Below are positions 1 to 9,551 of a stretch of DNA of 32,801 nt, piece after piece. Made by a program: the position numbers and the translations under genes. Location of the stretch: positions 1 through 32,801 of the forward strand of contig CAISTO010000263.1 in the NCBI GenBank assembly GCA_903888395.1, given 5' to 3'. The notes under the pieces were generated by a model. It was not told the DNA's origin, ran no database searches, and saw nothing but the letters and a program-made list of their open reading frames with translations. Each line of letters starts with the position of its first letter. The stretch's first letter is position 1. Source of the DNA: an uncultured Bacteroidota bacterium (GTDB taxonomy: Bacteria > Bacteroidota > Bacteroidia > UKL13-3).

Positions 1-364
1 CTAAATTCATAATTGGCATCGCGTTTCTAAATCCAATTGCTCCAGTTATACCTTTACTATAGGTGGTATTACTATCTGTAAAAGCATAATTTTGTCGATG
101 GCAGCTTGCACATGATTGTGTATTATCTAAGGATAAAATTGGATCATAAAATAACTTTCTACCTAATGCAATTCCTTCTACTGTTAATGGATTTATTGTT
201 GGAATTTTTATTGGGGGAAAACCAGCAGGTGTTACTAAATTGTATGGAGTTGCAGGTGAATCAACCTCCAACTTTGGAACAGGAGAAACAATATCATTGT
301 CTTTCTGACATGCAATAAGTATTGCAATAAATGCTACAAAAAAAATGATGATTTTATTCTTCAT
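1..364 (-). CDS. Di-haem cytochrome c peroxidase / MauG (MbnH-like) lipoprotein, partial (C-terminus off the left edge)
   Basis: Reverse-strand reading from ATG at 364: MKNKIIIFFVAFIAILIACQKDND...NPLTVEGIALGRKLFYDPILSLDNTQSCASCHRQNYAFTD...; lipobox-like Cys and a CxxCH haem motif (CASCH) with typical GRKLFYDP.LS context. Not in the ORF track because it is truncated. Confidence 0.85.
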   Translation of the reverse strand, partial: MKNKIIIFFVAFIAILIACQKDNDIVSPVPKLEVDSPATPYNLVTPAGFPPIKIPTINPLTVEGIALGRKLFYDPILSLDNTQSCASCHRQNYAFTDSNTTYSKGITGAIGFRNAMPIMNL

Positions 365-369
365 TGATG

Positions 370-1131
370 TTATTCAGCTTTAGAAAAAGTAAAAGATTTT
401 TCAAGATTTCTTCTCATACTTGACATCCAAGAAGTATCAGCTGCTGAAGTTGATTGGCGATCATTGTCAATATTGAAATCTATGATATTTTGAGCGGAAT
501 AAACTTTATTCAAATCAAAATCAATGAATAGTTTTGATAAGGATCCATTTATATTTACCATTGGTAAATTGACCTCCACATTTCCTCTTCCCAAATCTTT
601 TCCCAGATGTAAGCGTAAAGGTTTTAGTTCATTAATGGTATTCTTGTAATTTCCTTCATGTTTAAAGAAAATATAGCCAGTATTCCAATCCCACAGCATG
701 CCATAACTTGGGTCTAAAAATCCATCTTGAACACCGGTTAAATTTCTCAATGAATCAACCCCTAACATAAACTTCATTTTAGTATATTTTGTGTTAGGAA
801 CTCCACTAAGTATAAATGTATTTTGAGTGGGTTCGTCAATGTTTATTAAATTATAGTTTTTGGCAAACCACTCTTTGTTATTTTCATCAACTAATACCAT
901 ATTAGTAACATAATACTTTAGTATATTTATTGAATATAAATTACCTGCAGCATTTCTATAATTAGTGTCAGACGAACTAATTGTTTTACCATTCACTGTA
1001 TTATTAAAAGTAATTGATAAGTTAGTTGTGGTTACTGTTGCTATTGGTGGAAATGGTGGAGGTGTTTCTTTTTCACATGACAACAATACAGTAATTGCAA
1101 CAACTAATATCCTTAAATATGTTTTTTTCAT
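370..1131 (-). CDS. MbnP-like lipoprotein
   Basis: Lipoprotein signal (LLSCEKE); LSITFNNTVNG..., YSINILKYYVTNMVLVDENNKEW, GMLWDWNTGYIFFKHEG resemble MbnP family; directly upstream of the MauG-like gene. Confidence 0.75.
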   Translation of the reverse strand: MKKTYLRILVVAITVLLSCEKETPPPFPPIATVTTTNLSITFNNTVNGKTISSSDTNYRNAAGNLYSINILKYYVTNMVLVDENNKEWFAKNYNLINIDEPTQNTFILSGVPNTKYTKMKFMLGVDSLRNLTGVQDGFLDPSYGMLWDWNTGYIFFKHEGNYKNTINELKPLRLHLGKDLGRGNVEVNLPMVNINGSLSKLFIDFDLNKVYSAQNIIDFNIDNDRQSTSAADTSWMSSMRRNLEKSFTFSKAE

Positions 1132-1284
1132 TCTTGAATTGATTTTTTTTTGATAGCTAGATTTATTATCAATATTGTAAAAAATAAAAATTGTTAAAAC
1201 TGATTTTTATAAATTTAAAATAAAACAACAGTTAAAATATAAATGCCATTAGAATATTAATTAAAACGGCAATAAATTCCAATG

Positions 1285-1692
1285 CTAAATTAGCAGAAAA
1301 ATTGCATTTAAATGCAATAAATTATAAGGAGGTTTTTTGTCAAAAATATAAAATGTTTGAGTTTTATAAACTTCATTTATACTATATACTTTTTGATAAA
1401 AAGATAGAATTAGTTTATTAAATTTTTGAGTGAAATTAAAACTTATTTGTTTGAGTGAATTGGTACTATTTTCATTGGTTTTAAATTGAAAATTCAAATC
1501 ATTGCAACATGATTTATCAGACATTTTATTACATTCACAGTTATCATCAGCGTTATGTTCAAAAAAACTAATGCTAGTTATACTACCTCCACAAAAATGA
1601 ATACTCGCACTTAAATGAGTAGAAAGTGTTAGGTAAAAAATTGCAAATAATATGTAAGGTATCTTTTTCAATTGCATAGCAAACATAAACAA
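1285..1692 (-). CDS. HYC_CC_PP-like small secreted/membrane protein
   Basis: N-terminal hydrophobic segment, then HFCGG, CC, and KKPP motifs in the order characteristic of this Bacteroidetes family. Confidence 0.65.
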   Translation of the reverse strand: MFMFAMQLKKIPYILFAIFYLTLSTHLSASIHFCGGSITSISFFEHNADDNCECNKMSDKSCCNDLNFQFKTNENSTNSLKQISFNFTQKFNKLILSFYQKVYSINEVYKTQTFYIFDKKPPYNLLHLNAIFLLI

Positions 1693-1707
1693 AAATATAA
1701 AATTCAG

Positions 1708-1732
1708 TTCTTAATTTTTTATAAATTAAGAA
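1708..1732. repeat. Perfect 10-bp inverted repeat, 5-nt loop (TTCTTAATTT-TTTAT-AAATTAAGAA)
   Basis: Arms are exact reverse complements; lies just 5' of the 1285..1692 ORF. Confidence 0.6.
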
Positions 1733-2047
1733 AACACCTAAGACAGAGATTAGTTTTATACTAACAAAAATTCAATATTTTATATGCATTTGAGTATATT
1801 TAAATTGAAAGAATTTTGCCAGTATTTACCTCAATTGAAACTTCTTCTATGTTTATAATTTCATTGTCTTCATCAGTTAGTGGATTTATGAATAAATTGA
1901 TGGAAAGAAAGCTTTGATTAGCCACTAACTAGGCATGTTAAAAAATTTTGAATAGATTTACATTTTCTAATTCTATCAACAAAACTATAAAAATAAATTG
2001 CATTTCAAATTTACTTATAATCAACATTGAAAAATAAAATATTTTTC

Positions 2048-2093
2048 AGTAATATTACTTTTTTATAATAGAAGATTTTTAGTTTTAGCTTTG
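2048..2093 (+). promoter_or_regulatory. Palindrome AGTAATATTACT (2048-2059) + N26 + TAGCTTTG -7 box (2086-2093)
   Basis: Exact match to recurring palindrome AGTAAYRTTACT with fixed spacing to a Bacteroidetes TAnnTTTG element; precedes the 2140..7229 operon. Confidence 0.7.
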
Positions 2094-2139
2094 CCCAAGA
2101 ATAATACGAAAACTAATTTTTTTAAATGTTCGCCAACAA

Positions 2140-2952
2140 ATGGAAATAAAAAACACAAGCATAATAGATAACAATGATTCACTGTATACCGGATTCAATG
2201 AATTAGATAATTTGATTGGTCCATTAAATGCTGGTCTTTATGTGGTTGGTTCAAGACCAGGAATGGGGAAAACTGCACTCCTATTAAACATAACAGCAAA
2301 TTTGATGGCTAATGATAATTTTAAAGGAAAAATTGTTTACGTTTCTACTAACGATAGCAAGCAAATAAACCTAGAGCGTTTGACAAGTTTAATTACAAAA
2401 ATTCCAATTAGGGTTATACAGAACGATGAAATAATTTCGGATGAACAATTAAAATTAATGGATGAACATCTCATTTTAAAAATGGTAAATTCAAATCAGT
2501 TGAATATAATTACTTTCAACGGTCAACCAAAAATTGATAAAATTTCAAGTATAATACAACAGTCAAAATCACCTATTTCAATATTAATAATTGACTGTTT
2601 ACAAGATTTTATAAAAGAAAATGAAAGTTCCTTTGAAATACAAATAGAAGATATAATGGAATCTTTAAAAGTACTGGCCTCAGAACAAAATATTCTAATT
2701 ATTATCAGTGCTAGTATTGAAAGAAGGGTGGAACAGAGGAGCAATAAAATGCCAACATCAAATGACCTAATAGGAAATGTAGAAAAATATGCTGATGTAT
2801 TGCTGTTTTTACTTAGACCAGAATACTACCAAATTTTTGATAAAAATGAAAAGACGTATGCAAATATTTCAGTTACTAAAAATAATTTCGGTTCAACTGG
2901 AGAGATTGAATTAGCTACTGAAATGGATAAACTATTATTTAAAAACAAATAA
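2140..2952 (+). CDS. Stand-alone DnaB-like helicase C-terminal (RecA-fold) domain protein
   Basis: YTGFNELDNLIGPLNAGLYVVGSRPGMGKTALLLNITANLM (Walker A GSRPGMGKT), ILIIDCLQDF (Walker B-like); no N-terminal DnaB domain. Confidence 0.75.
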   Translation: MEIKNTSIIDNNDSLYTGFNELDNLIGPLNAGLYVVGSRPGMGKTALLLNITANLMANDNFKGKIVYVSTNDSKQINLERLTSLITKIPIRVIQNDEIISDEQLKLMDEHLILKMVNSNQLNIITFNGQPKIDKISSIIQQSKSPISILIIDCLQDFIKENESSFEIQIEDIMESLKVLASEQNILIIISASIERRVEQRSNKMPTSNDLIGNVEKYADVLLFLLRPEYYQIFDKNEKTYANISVTKNNFGSTGEIELATEMDKLLFKNK

Positions 2953-3005
2953 TTTTCAATTAATAAATAACCTAATTTTATAATAAATTTTAAAAAAATA
3001 AAACC

Positions 3006-3629
3006 ATGAAAAAAATTTACTTTTTAATTGTATTTACAATATCTGTCACCAATGTTTTTGCTGATACTCCATTAACCGAAACTAGTTTCTACAAAGCTTA
3101 TTTAGATGTTCCTATGGTTCAACAAGCACTTAAATCGAAGGGCAGATTAACGCATGATATGGTATTTTATTTGGCAAACGATACAAACGCCTTGGATATT
3201 AAAATTGCAATTATAAATGCTCTTGGTTGGAATCACAAAGGACGTGGCAATAGCAGTTCATACTTAAACTATGTTGTAAAATCAAAAAAGTATAAAGGAG
3301 AATCAAAATCTATTGCCTTTAAATTACAGGCAACATCAGATGAATTAATTTGCTATGCATATTTATTGTGCTTAGATAATTATTTTGATATAGTATATGC
3401 AAATGAAATAGCTCAATTAGCTTTAAAGAAAAGTCCAAATAGCTATGCTGTAAATATGATTGCTAATTTAATTAAAGTTCAAGGGTTGTATTTACTTGGC
3501 GAAAATTGTTATGCATATAAACTGTTCAATGAATTAAAAACAAATTCTACATTAAAAATAGACATGCGTAATGATGCTGAAAAATATATTTTTGAATACA
3601 TGAATTCAATTGGAGCAAATTGCAAATAG
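3006..3629 (+). CDS. Hypothetical secreted protein
   Basis: ORF with N-terminal signal peptide MKKIYFLIVFTISVTNVFA; ribosomal gene order between DnaB-like and SbcD-like genes. Confidence 0.6.
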   Translation: MKKIYFLIVFTISVTNVFADTPLTETSFYKAYLDVPMVQQALKSKGRLTHDMVFYLANDTNALDIKIAIINALGWNHKGRGNSSSYLNYVVKSKKYKGESKSIAFKLQATSDELICYAYLLCLDNYFDIVYANEIAQLALKKSPNSYAVNMIANLIKVQGLYLLGENCYAYKLFNELKTNSTLKIDMRNDAEKYIFEYMNSIGANCK

Positions 3630-3663
3630 TATTTTCAATAAATAAAAAAATAATAATAATAAA

Positions 3664-4779
3664 ATGAGTATAAAAATTATACATACAGCCGATAATCATA
3701 TTGGAATTAGCTATAACAGTGTTTCTCAAGCCAAAACAGAATTAGTATTAGAGCGCTTAACCTCGTTAAAGCGAATAGTTGATGAAGGAAATAAAGAAGG
3801 TGCAAATTATTTAGTGATAGCAGGTGATTTATTTGATGTAACAAAAGTGGTAAAGACTAGAATAATGGAGGTTATTAAAGTTTTGAAAACTTTCAATGAA
3901 AAGGTTATCATTATACCAGGCAACCACGATTTTTTTGTGGATGAATTTGACTCACTTTGGAACTATTTTAAAACAAATATTGATACTGAAAAAATTATTG
4001 TTTTAGATAAATACGAAGTGTTCATTGACCACTTAGGTGAGCAAGAAGTTAGGTTTTATCCAGCAGCATGCAGAACATTGCATTCTGAACAAAATATGAT
4101 TGGTTGGGTTAATTTAGAGAAGAAACCTATTCACTCAATAAATATTGGAATTGCACATGGAAACGTGGAAGGTCTTGGAAGAGATGATGATGGTAAATAT
4201 TTTAACATGACTCATTCTGAATTAACTAATTCCGGCCTCGACCTTTGGTTATTAGGACATATTCATGTTGCATATCCAACACAAAATGAGGTAAATGAAA
4301 ACCCAGGATATTTTATGAGTGGCACACACATGCCCGACTCTTGGAAGTCGACAAATGCTGGAAATGCATGGATAATAGAAATACATGAAGACAAAAAAGT
4401 AAAGGCTAAAAAATTTCAACCCTCTGCGTTTAAATATAAAGTAATAGAAAGTGATATCCGTTCACTTTCCGACATTGATAATTTTAAAAATCAAATATTG
4501 AATTGTGACAAAAAAAATACTGCAGTTAGGTTAAATTTAACGGGCACATTAGTTCAAAATGATTTATCTTATTTGGAGGAAACAATCAATGAAATTCGCA
4601 ATGAATTTATACATTTTGAAGAAAACAAATATATAAAGAGAAGGATAGATATAGATGCTATCAATAGCGAATTTGTTGAAGGTTCATTACCGCATATTTT
4701 ACTTTCAGAATTACTTCTTGAAGATCCGGATGGTATGAGTACACAAAAAGCATTTGAGGCTATTAAAAAAAATAATTAA
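3664..4779 (+). CDS. SbcD/YhaO-like metallophosphoesterase (DNA repair exonuclease)
   Basis: IIHTADNHIG, VIAGDLFD, IPGNHD, GHIHVA motifs of the Mre11/SbcD calcineurin-like fold. Confidence 0.88.
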   Translation: MSIKIIHTADNHIGISYNSVSQAKTELVLERLTSLKRIVDEGNKEGANYLVIAGDLFDVTKVVKTRIMEVIKVLKTFNEKVIIIPGNHDFFVDEFDSLWNYFKTNIDTEKIIVLDKYEVFIDHLGEQEVRFYPAACRTLHSEQNMIGWVNLEKKPIHSINIGIAHGNVEGLGRDDDGKYFNMTHSELTNSGLDLWLLGHIHVAYPTQNEVNENPGYFMSGTHMPDSWKSTNAGNAWIIEIHEDKKVKAKKFQPSAFKYKVIESDIRSLSDIDNFKNQILNCDKKNTAVRLNLTGTLVQNDLSYLEETINEIRNEFIHFEENKYIKRRIDIDAINSEFVEGSLPHILLSELLLEDPDGMSTQKAFEAIKKNN

Positions 4780-4784
4780 AAAAC

Positions 4785-7229
4785 ATGAAACTATTAAATT
4801 TACACTTGCACCCTTTTGCAGGCACCATTGATAAACAATATAATTTTGAAGATGGCCTTAATGTGGTATACGGACATAATGAAGCGGGAAAATCAACCAT
4901 TGTAAATGCTTTTTTAGCAGTTTTACTCGAATCAACGGATTTAACAAAAACAGTGTTTAAAAACACCTTGGCAAAATACATGCCCATTGGTGGCGATACT
5001 ATAAATATAGATTTAACATTTGAAGTAGCGGGAATTAAATACCAACTTAAAAAATCGTGGGGAGCTAATAATTTTTCTTCTTTAAATAAAGTTGGTGAGG
5101 CTCCAATAAATAATGCGGATACCGTTCAGAAAGAATTATTTAAATTATTGAATTTAAATAAATCAACTGTTAGAGAAATGATTTTTACTACACAAGCAAA
5201 AATTTCAAATACAATAGATGCTATTAAAAAAGATCCTGAAATAAATAATAGTTTAGACCAAATATTAAGGGGTGCAATTTTAAATACTGGCGGCATTATT
5301 CCCGAAAAATTAAAAGTACAACTTGAAAAAGAATTTAATGAACTTTCGTTGAATTGGAATTTGGAAAATGATGCTCCATCAATTAGTTCAAATAATAAAG
5401 GTTCATATGAAAATAGATGGGAAAAAGGTTTAGGAGAAATTTTAAAATTGGCTTATGAAATAAATGACAAACAAAAGGCCAAATTATATAGGGAACAATA
5501 TGATGAGAAGCTAAGTAACCTAGCTAATGAGATAAATATTCTGAGAGGCCACGTAAATTTAGATCAAAATTATATTGATTCTAATAAAGCTTTGATGGAA
5601 AGTTTATCCAATAGAATAACAATTCAAAGTGAACTAAAAAGTATTGAGTCAAATAAAGAAATAATTGTTGGTGCTCAGTCGGAATGGTATAAAATTAATG
5701 CCATGTTGCCGGTGTTAAGTGGTCAAATTATTGCTGATAAGGAGCAATTAAATCAATTAAATACTGAACTTGAAAATGCAAGAAAATCAGGTGATATAAC
5801 AATAAAAATTGCACAATTTGATAAGGTAAGTGCTTTAAAAATAAAATATGATACCACCAAAGAATTATTAACAAATACAAAGGTGGTAACAAATGTTGAC
5901 GTAGAAAATGTTAAAAAATTAGAGGATGAACTTATAAAAGCTCAAAACGAATTAAATGCATTGGCGTCTGCTCAAAATTTTATTGTTGAAATACAACCTA
6001 AGAAAAATTTAACCATTGAACTTCAACATGGAACAGCATTGGCCTCTCAAATTAATCTTGTTCAAGGAGAACCTTATGCCATTGAAGTAAATAAGAGTTT
6101 TGTATATTCTTCCGATGAAGTAACAATTCAAGTAAAATCATTGACACAAGAAATTAGTATATTAAACGATAAAATCACCTTGCTTAAAAAACAATTTGAA
6201 GATGCTGTAGCAATATTTGGAGTGATTAATATGGAGGAATTGAAACAAAATAATTTAATCTATAATCAAAATAATGATCAATATAAATTAGCAAAAACCA
6301 CTTTTGAAAACAGTATTGCAGGTACAACTTTCGAAAAATTAAAACAAGATATTGAAGAATTAAAAAATATTCCAAAAACAAGAGAAAAAGAGGTTTTAGA
6401 GAAATTATATCAAAATTTAATTGGTAAAATGGCAACTGATGATAATTCATATAAATTGTATGAGAAAAAGTTAAAAGAATTTGAAAACCTTTATACCTCC
6501 TTAGAAAATTTAGTGGAATTAATAATTGGTATCAGACAAAATGAAAAAATCACTCAAGACAAATTGAATTTACTTCCTGCCATTGATCCTTCCAATGATA
6601 TGGAAACATTTCAAATTGAATTTAAAGCCGCAAACGAAAGATTTAATAAAAATAAAAGTTTACTACAAGAAAAAGAATTAGAGAGAGCGAAACATGAAGG
6701 ACAAGAACAATTTGATTTAGCAATGGAAATACAAGATCAAATTGAATTATTAGATAGGAAAAAAAATCAAAAAGTTCAAGAAGCAAAAGCCATTCAATTG
6801 GTATTGAACAAGCTGAATGATATATTAAATAGGGCAACTATTAATCCATACCAAGCCTACGAAACTAATTTAAGTAATTATTTATCTGTTTTATCAGGTG
6901 GAAAATATCAATCTCTATCCAATTCTGAAGTTTCACCAAATGCTATTAAAAACACAACAAATAATTTAGAATTACCAATAGAAATGCTTTCTCAAGGTAC
7001 GTCTGGAATTCTTGGTTTGTCATTACGACTTGCAATGGCTGATTACTTTTTAGGTGAAAACAATGGCTTTATTGCCTTTGATGATCCTATGGTTGATTTT
7101 GATGAAAATAGGCAATTATTTGCAGCTACTTGTTTACAAAATTATTCGCAAAACAAACAGGTAATCATTTTCACTTGCCATCAATCTCATGCTGCGCATT
7201 TAGGTGGTTATTTAATTAATTTAAACTAA
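4785..7229 (+). CDS. SbcC/YhaN-like SMC-type AAA ATPase
   Basis: N-terminal VVYGHNEAGKSTIVNAFLAV Walker A, long coiled coil, C-terminal LSQGTSGILGLSLRLAMADYF...FIAFDDPMVDFD signature/Walker B; 5 nt downstream of the SbcD-like gene. Confidence 0.85.
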   Translation: MKLLNLHLHPFAGTIDKQYNFEDGLNVVYGHNEAGKSTIVNAFLAVLLESTDLTKTVFKNTLAKYMPIGGDTINIDLTFEVAGIKYQLKKSWGANNFSSLNKVGEAPINNADTVQKELFKLLNLNKSTVREMIFTTQAKISNTIDAIKKDPEINNSLDQILRGAILNTGGIIPEKLKVQLEKEFNELSLNWNLENDAPSISSNNKGSYENRWEKGLGEILKLAYEINDKQKAKLYREQYDEKLSNLANEINILRGHVNLDQNYIDSNKALMESLSNRITIQSELKSIESNKEIIVGAQSEWYKINAMLPVLSGQIIADKEQLNQLNTELENARKSGDITIKIAQFDKVSALKIKYDTTKELLTNTKVVTNVDVENVKKLEDELIKAQNELNALASAQNFIVEIQPKKNLTIELQHGTALASQINLVQGEPYAIEVNKSFVYSSDEVTIQVKSLTQEISILNDKITLLKKQFEDAVAIFGVINMEELKQNNLIYNQNNDQYKLAKTTFENSIAGTTFEKLKQDIEELKNIPKTREKEVLEKLYQNLIGKMATDDNSYKLYEKKLKEFENLYTSLENLVELIIGIRQNEKITQDKLNLLPAIDPSNDMETFQIEFKAANERFNKNKSLLQEKELERAKHEGQEQFDLAMEIQDQIELLDRKKNQKVQEAKAIQLVLNKLNDILNRATINPYQAYETNLSNYLSVLSGGKYQSLSNSEVSPNAIKNTTNNLELPIEMLSQGTSGILGLSLRLAMADYFLGENNGFIAFDDPMVDFDENRQLFAATCLQNYSQNKQVIIFTCHQSHAAHLGGYLINLN

Positions 7230-7430
7230 AAAAAAATGTCAAGATACCTAACAAATTGTAAATTCTTTATTTTTTAAAGAAACAAAAGCAAGATCAATAT
7301 TTAAAAAATTTATTTTTTTGAATATTAAATAGAAAGAGTCAAAGATGGTATACTTAAAGTATCATTAGAATTTTACAAACAAGAAATAACAACAAGATTA
7401 ATAGAATAATTAAATATTTATAAAAATCAA

Positions 7431-8552
7431 ATGGATAGAGTTCATAAAATTGAAGCAACAGAAAGTCTTCTTAAAGTTCATTTTTTTCAGTTATATTCAG
7501 CAAGCAAGGAATATGAATACCCTATAATTGATGAATTTGGGATTAATGAAAAATATCCTGGATTTTTAGAAACTTTTGATTTTTCAAAAGTTGAACTGAA
7601 GGTTTTATTTGAATTTATAAGTTATAGAAGAAAATGGGGATATGAACATGAGTATTTCGATTTAATTCCCAATTATTTCTTTTATATCTGGGATAACGAT
7701 AATCCATTTTATGGCGATATATCTGATTGGATTATTGATACTAAAAAAACAAATGATAAAGATATTTTATCGTGTCCCCATCCCTATCTTTTTACAGACT
7801 TTATAACATCCCAAAACAATGATTTAATTGCTGTTGACTATTATAATTTAATTTTATTACTAAATAAAAAAGATGAGATTATATATCATTGGGATAAGGC
7901 ATATCACGAATGCGATTGCAAATTAACATTCATTAACGAAGAATATATTGCCTTAGAGGCATCTTATTTTGAGAGAGGCAGAGGAGATGAGACTATTTTA
8001 ATGAAATATTCTAATGGGGGAATTATTGATAGTTTTAGTGAAGTAAGTTCAATAGAATTGTTCAACTTAATCATTCAGAATGGTGTTAGATTAGAAATTT
8101 ATCATTTATCTGACGAACTTAAATCTGATAAAAAAATTATTTTAGAACTATTGAAAAGCAATTGGTTCGAAATTTGCGTCTTGAGTAATCTAAATGAATC
8201 CATATTGGGTGACAAAGAATTCATTTTAGAAATACTTAATTTACATTATGGGTTAAATTACTTTGATTATGTCTCAGAAAATCTAAAAAATGACCCGGTA
8301 TTTATAATTGAGGTGGTTAAGCAAAAAGGTGAAGCATTAAAATATGTCTCTAAGGCTTTACAAGAAAACAAAGAGGTGGTTTTAGAAGCTGTTAAGCAAG
8401 ACGGTAGTGCATTAGAATTTGCTTCAGAAGAATTGAAGTCTGATGAAGAAATTGTATTTGAGGCGTTAGTGCAAAACGGATTAGCTATAAAGTTTGCCTC
8501 TGAGGAACTAAAAAACAATAAAGAATTTATGAAAAGGATAAACAATATATAA
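7431..8552 (+). CDS. DUF4116-type repeat protein
   Basis: C-terminal tandem repeats (LKSDKKIILELLKS..., LKNDPVFIIEVVKQKGEALKYVSKALQENKEVVLEAVKQDGSALEFASEELKSDEEIVFEALVQNGLAIKFASEELKNNKEFM). Confidence 0.75.
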   Translation: MDRVHKIEATESLLKVHFFQLYSASKEYEYPIIDEFGINEKYPGFLETFDFSKVELKVLFEFISYRRKWGYEHEYFDLIPNYFFYIWDNDNPFYGDISDWIIDTKKTNDKDILSCPHPYLFTDFITSQNNDLIAVDYYNLILLLNKKDEIIYHWDKAYHECDCKLTFINEEYIALEASYFERGRGDETILMKYSNGGIIDSFSEVSSIELFNLIIQNGVRLEIYHLSDELKSDKKIILELLKSNWFEICVLSNLNESILGDKEFILEILNLHYGLNYFDYVSENLKNDPVFIIEVVKQKGEALKYVSKALQENKEVVLEAVKQDGSALEFASEELKSDEEIVFEALVQNGLAIKFASEELKNNKEFMKRINNI

Positions 8553-8555
8553 AAA

Positions 8556-8704
8556 ATGGAAAATGATAGTTTGTCTGAACATTTTTTTTTACTGTAAAAT
8601 CGGTCATATGCAGGTTTCCAGATAATGTAAAATTTGATAATGAAAGTGGATGCGAATATGTTGTTAATTTAACACCAAATTTGTCAACCTACATTTGCAG
8701 CTAA
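8556..8704 (+). pseudogene. Small ORF interrupted by a frameshift in a T9 homopolymer
   Basis: ATG at 8556 gives MENDSLSEHFFLL*; in the shifted frame from 8591 translation continues TVKSVICRFPDNVKFDNESGCEYVVNLTPNLSTYICS* to TAA 8702-8704. One extra T in the run 8582-8590 would restore a single ORF. Confidence 0.5.
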
Positions 8705-8748
8705 TAATTTTTGATTTAATGTAAAATTAAATATATAAAAACTAATTT

Positions 8749-9042
8749 ATGAATTTAGATTTAAGAAAAGATGACCTAAATAGAATCGGCAACACTAAGT
8801 TTGAAGAAAATGGATTTTTGTGCATAATTTGTAATTCAGAAACTGCTAATATTGAACAAATATTGCTTCGAAATATTTTAAAATTATTTGGTAAATACGA
8901 GATTCTAAAAGTAAATGATTATGCATGGAACGAGGAAGACGCTGAAAACTGGAAATTTGACGTTAAAATATTAACAAACATGCCCATAAAAGTATACAAC
9001 ATAGAATTTAACGTAACAATCGGTAAAAACCTAACTACTTAG
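8749..9042 (+). CDS. Hypothetical protein
   Basis: 97-aa ORF, coding-like composition, no recognised motif. Confidence 0.45.
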   Translation: MNLDLRKDDLNRIGNTKFEENGFLCIICNSETANIEQILLRNILKLFGKYEILKVNDYAWNEEDAENWKFDVKILTNMPIKVYNIEFNVTIGKNLTT

Positions 9043-9233
9043 AGTCATGTTTTATGATTCGGGCTAATTACCCCAACTTATGATTAAACGATTATTGAAC
9101 ACCATTGAAAAATGAGTATATACAAAATTAATTAACCCAACAACCAACAAAGTAAACCAATGATAGATAAAAATTATTAATACTTAAATTGAAAATTTAT
9201 CTGAAACAGAAGAAATGGTATTAATTTGACTTG

Positions 9234-9503
9234 TTATTTTAATTCTATAAAGCTGTTTTCTTGAACTTTATTTAGTTTTTCTAACTCTAATTTTAGTAAT
9301 TTATCCAAGTCGCTATACCATAGTAGGTGTTTGCTCCATTTATGGCATTTTGGACAGGAAGTGTCTTCCCATTTCTTTTTACATTTAGGACAAACGGCTC
9401 CCGTTTCAAAAGTATTCCATATATGTTTGCATGAGCATATCCATAATTTTTCACCTGTTGGTTTCCAAGAACATTTTGGACATTTAATTTCTAGTTTCAT
9501 CAT
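9234..9503 (-). CDS. Zinc-ribbon protein
   Basis: Repeated CPKC/CxCK motifs: IKCPKCSWKP, WICSCKHIWNTFETGAVCPKCKKKWEDTSCPKCHKWS. Confidence 0.65.
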   Translation of the reverse strand: MMKLEIKCPKCSWKPTGEKLWICSCKHIWNTFETGAVCPKCKKKWEDTSCPKCHKWSKHLLWYSDLDKLLKLELEKLNKVQENSFIELK

Positions 9504-9551
9504 TATATTTTATGCTAAAGTTTATTATTCATCATTCAAATTGATCCTATG

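Noticed and set aside
106-318. 70-aa plus-strand ORF
   Set aside because: Antisense to the truncated MauG-like gene, whose CxxCH reading frame is clearly the real one.
1301-1318. Perfect 18-bp palindrome ATTGCATTTAAATGCAAT
   Set aside because: Lies inside the 3' end of a coding region and has the half-sites in the opposite order to the WYL-type operator (ATTGCA...TGCAAT instead of TGCAAT...ATTGCA), so not counted as a member of that set.
7348-7366. Short inverted repeat ATACTTAAAGTAT upstream of the DUF4116 gene
   Set aside because: 6-bp AT-rich arms, no shared copy elsewhere; unlike either recurring motif.
8267-8545. 92-aa ORF on the minus strand with regular repeats
   Set aside because: It is the antisense shadow of the DUF4116 repeats of 7431..8552.
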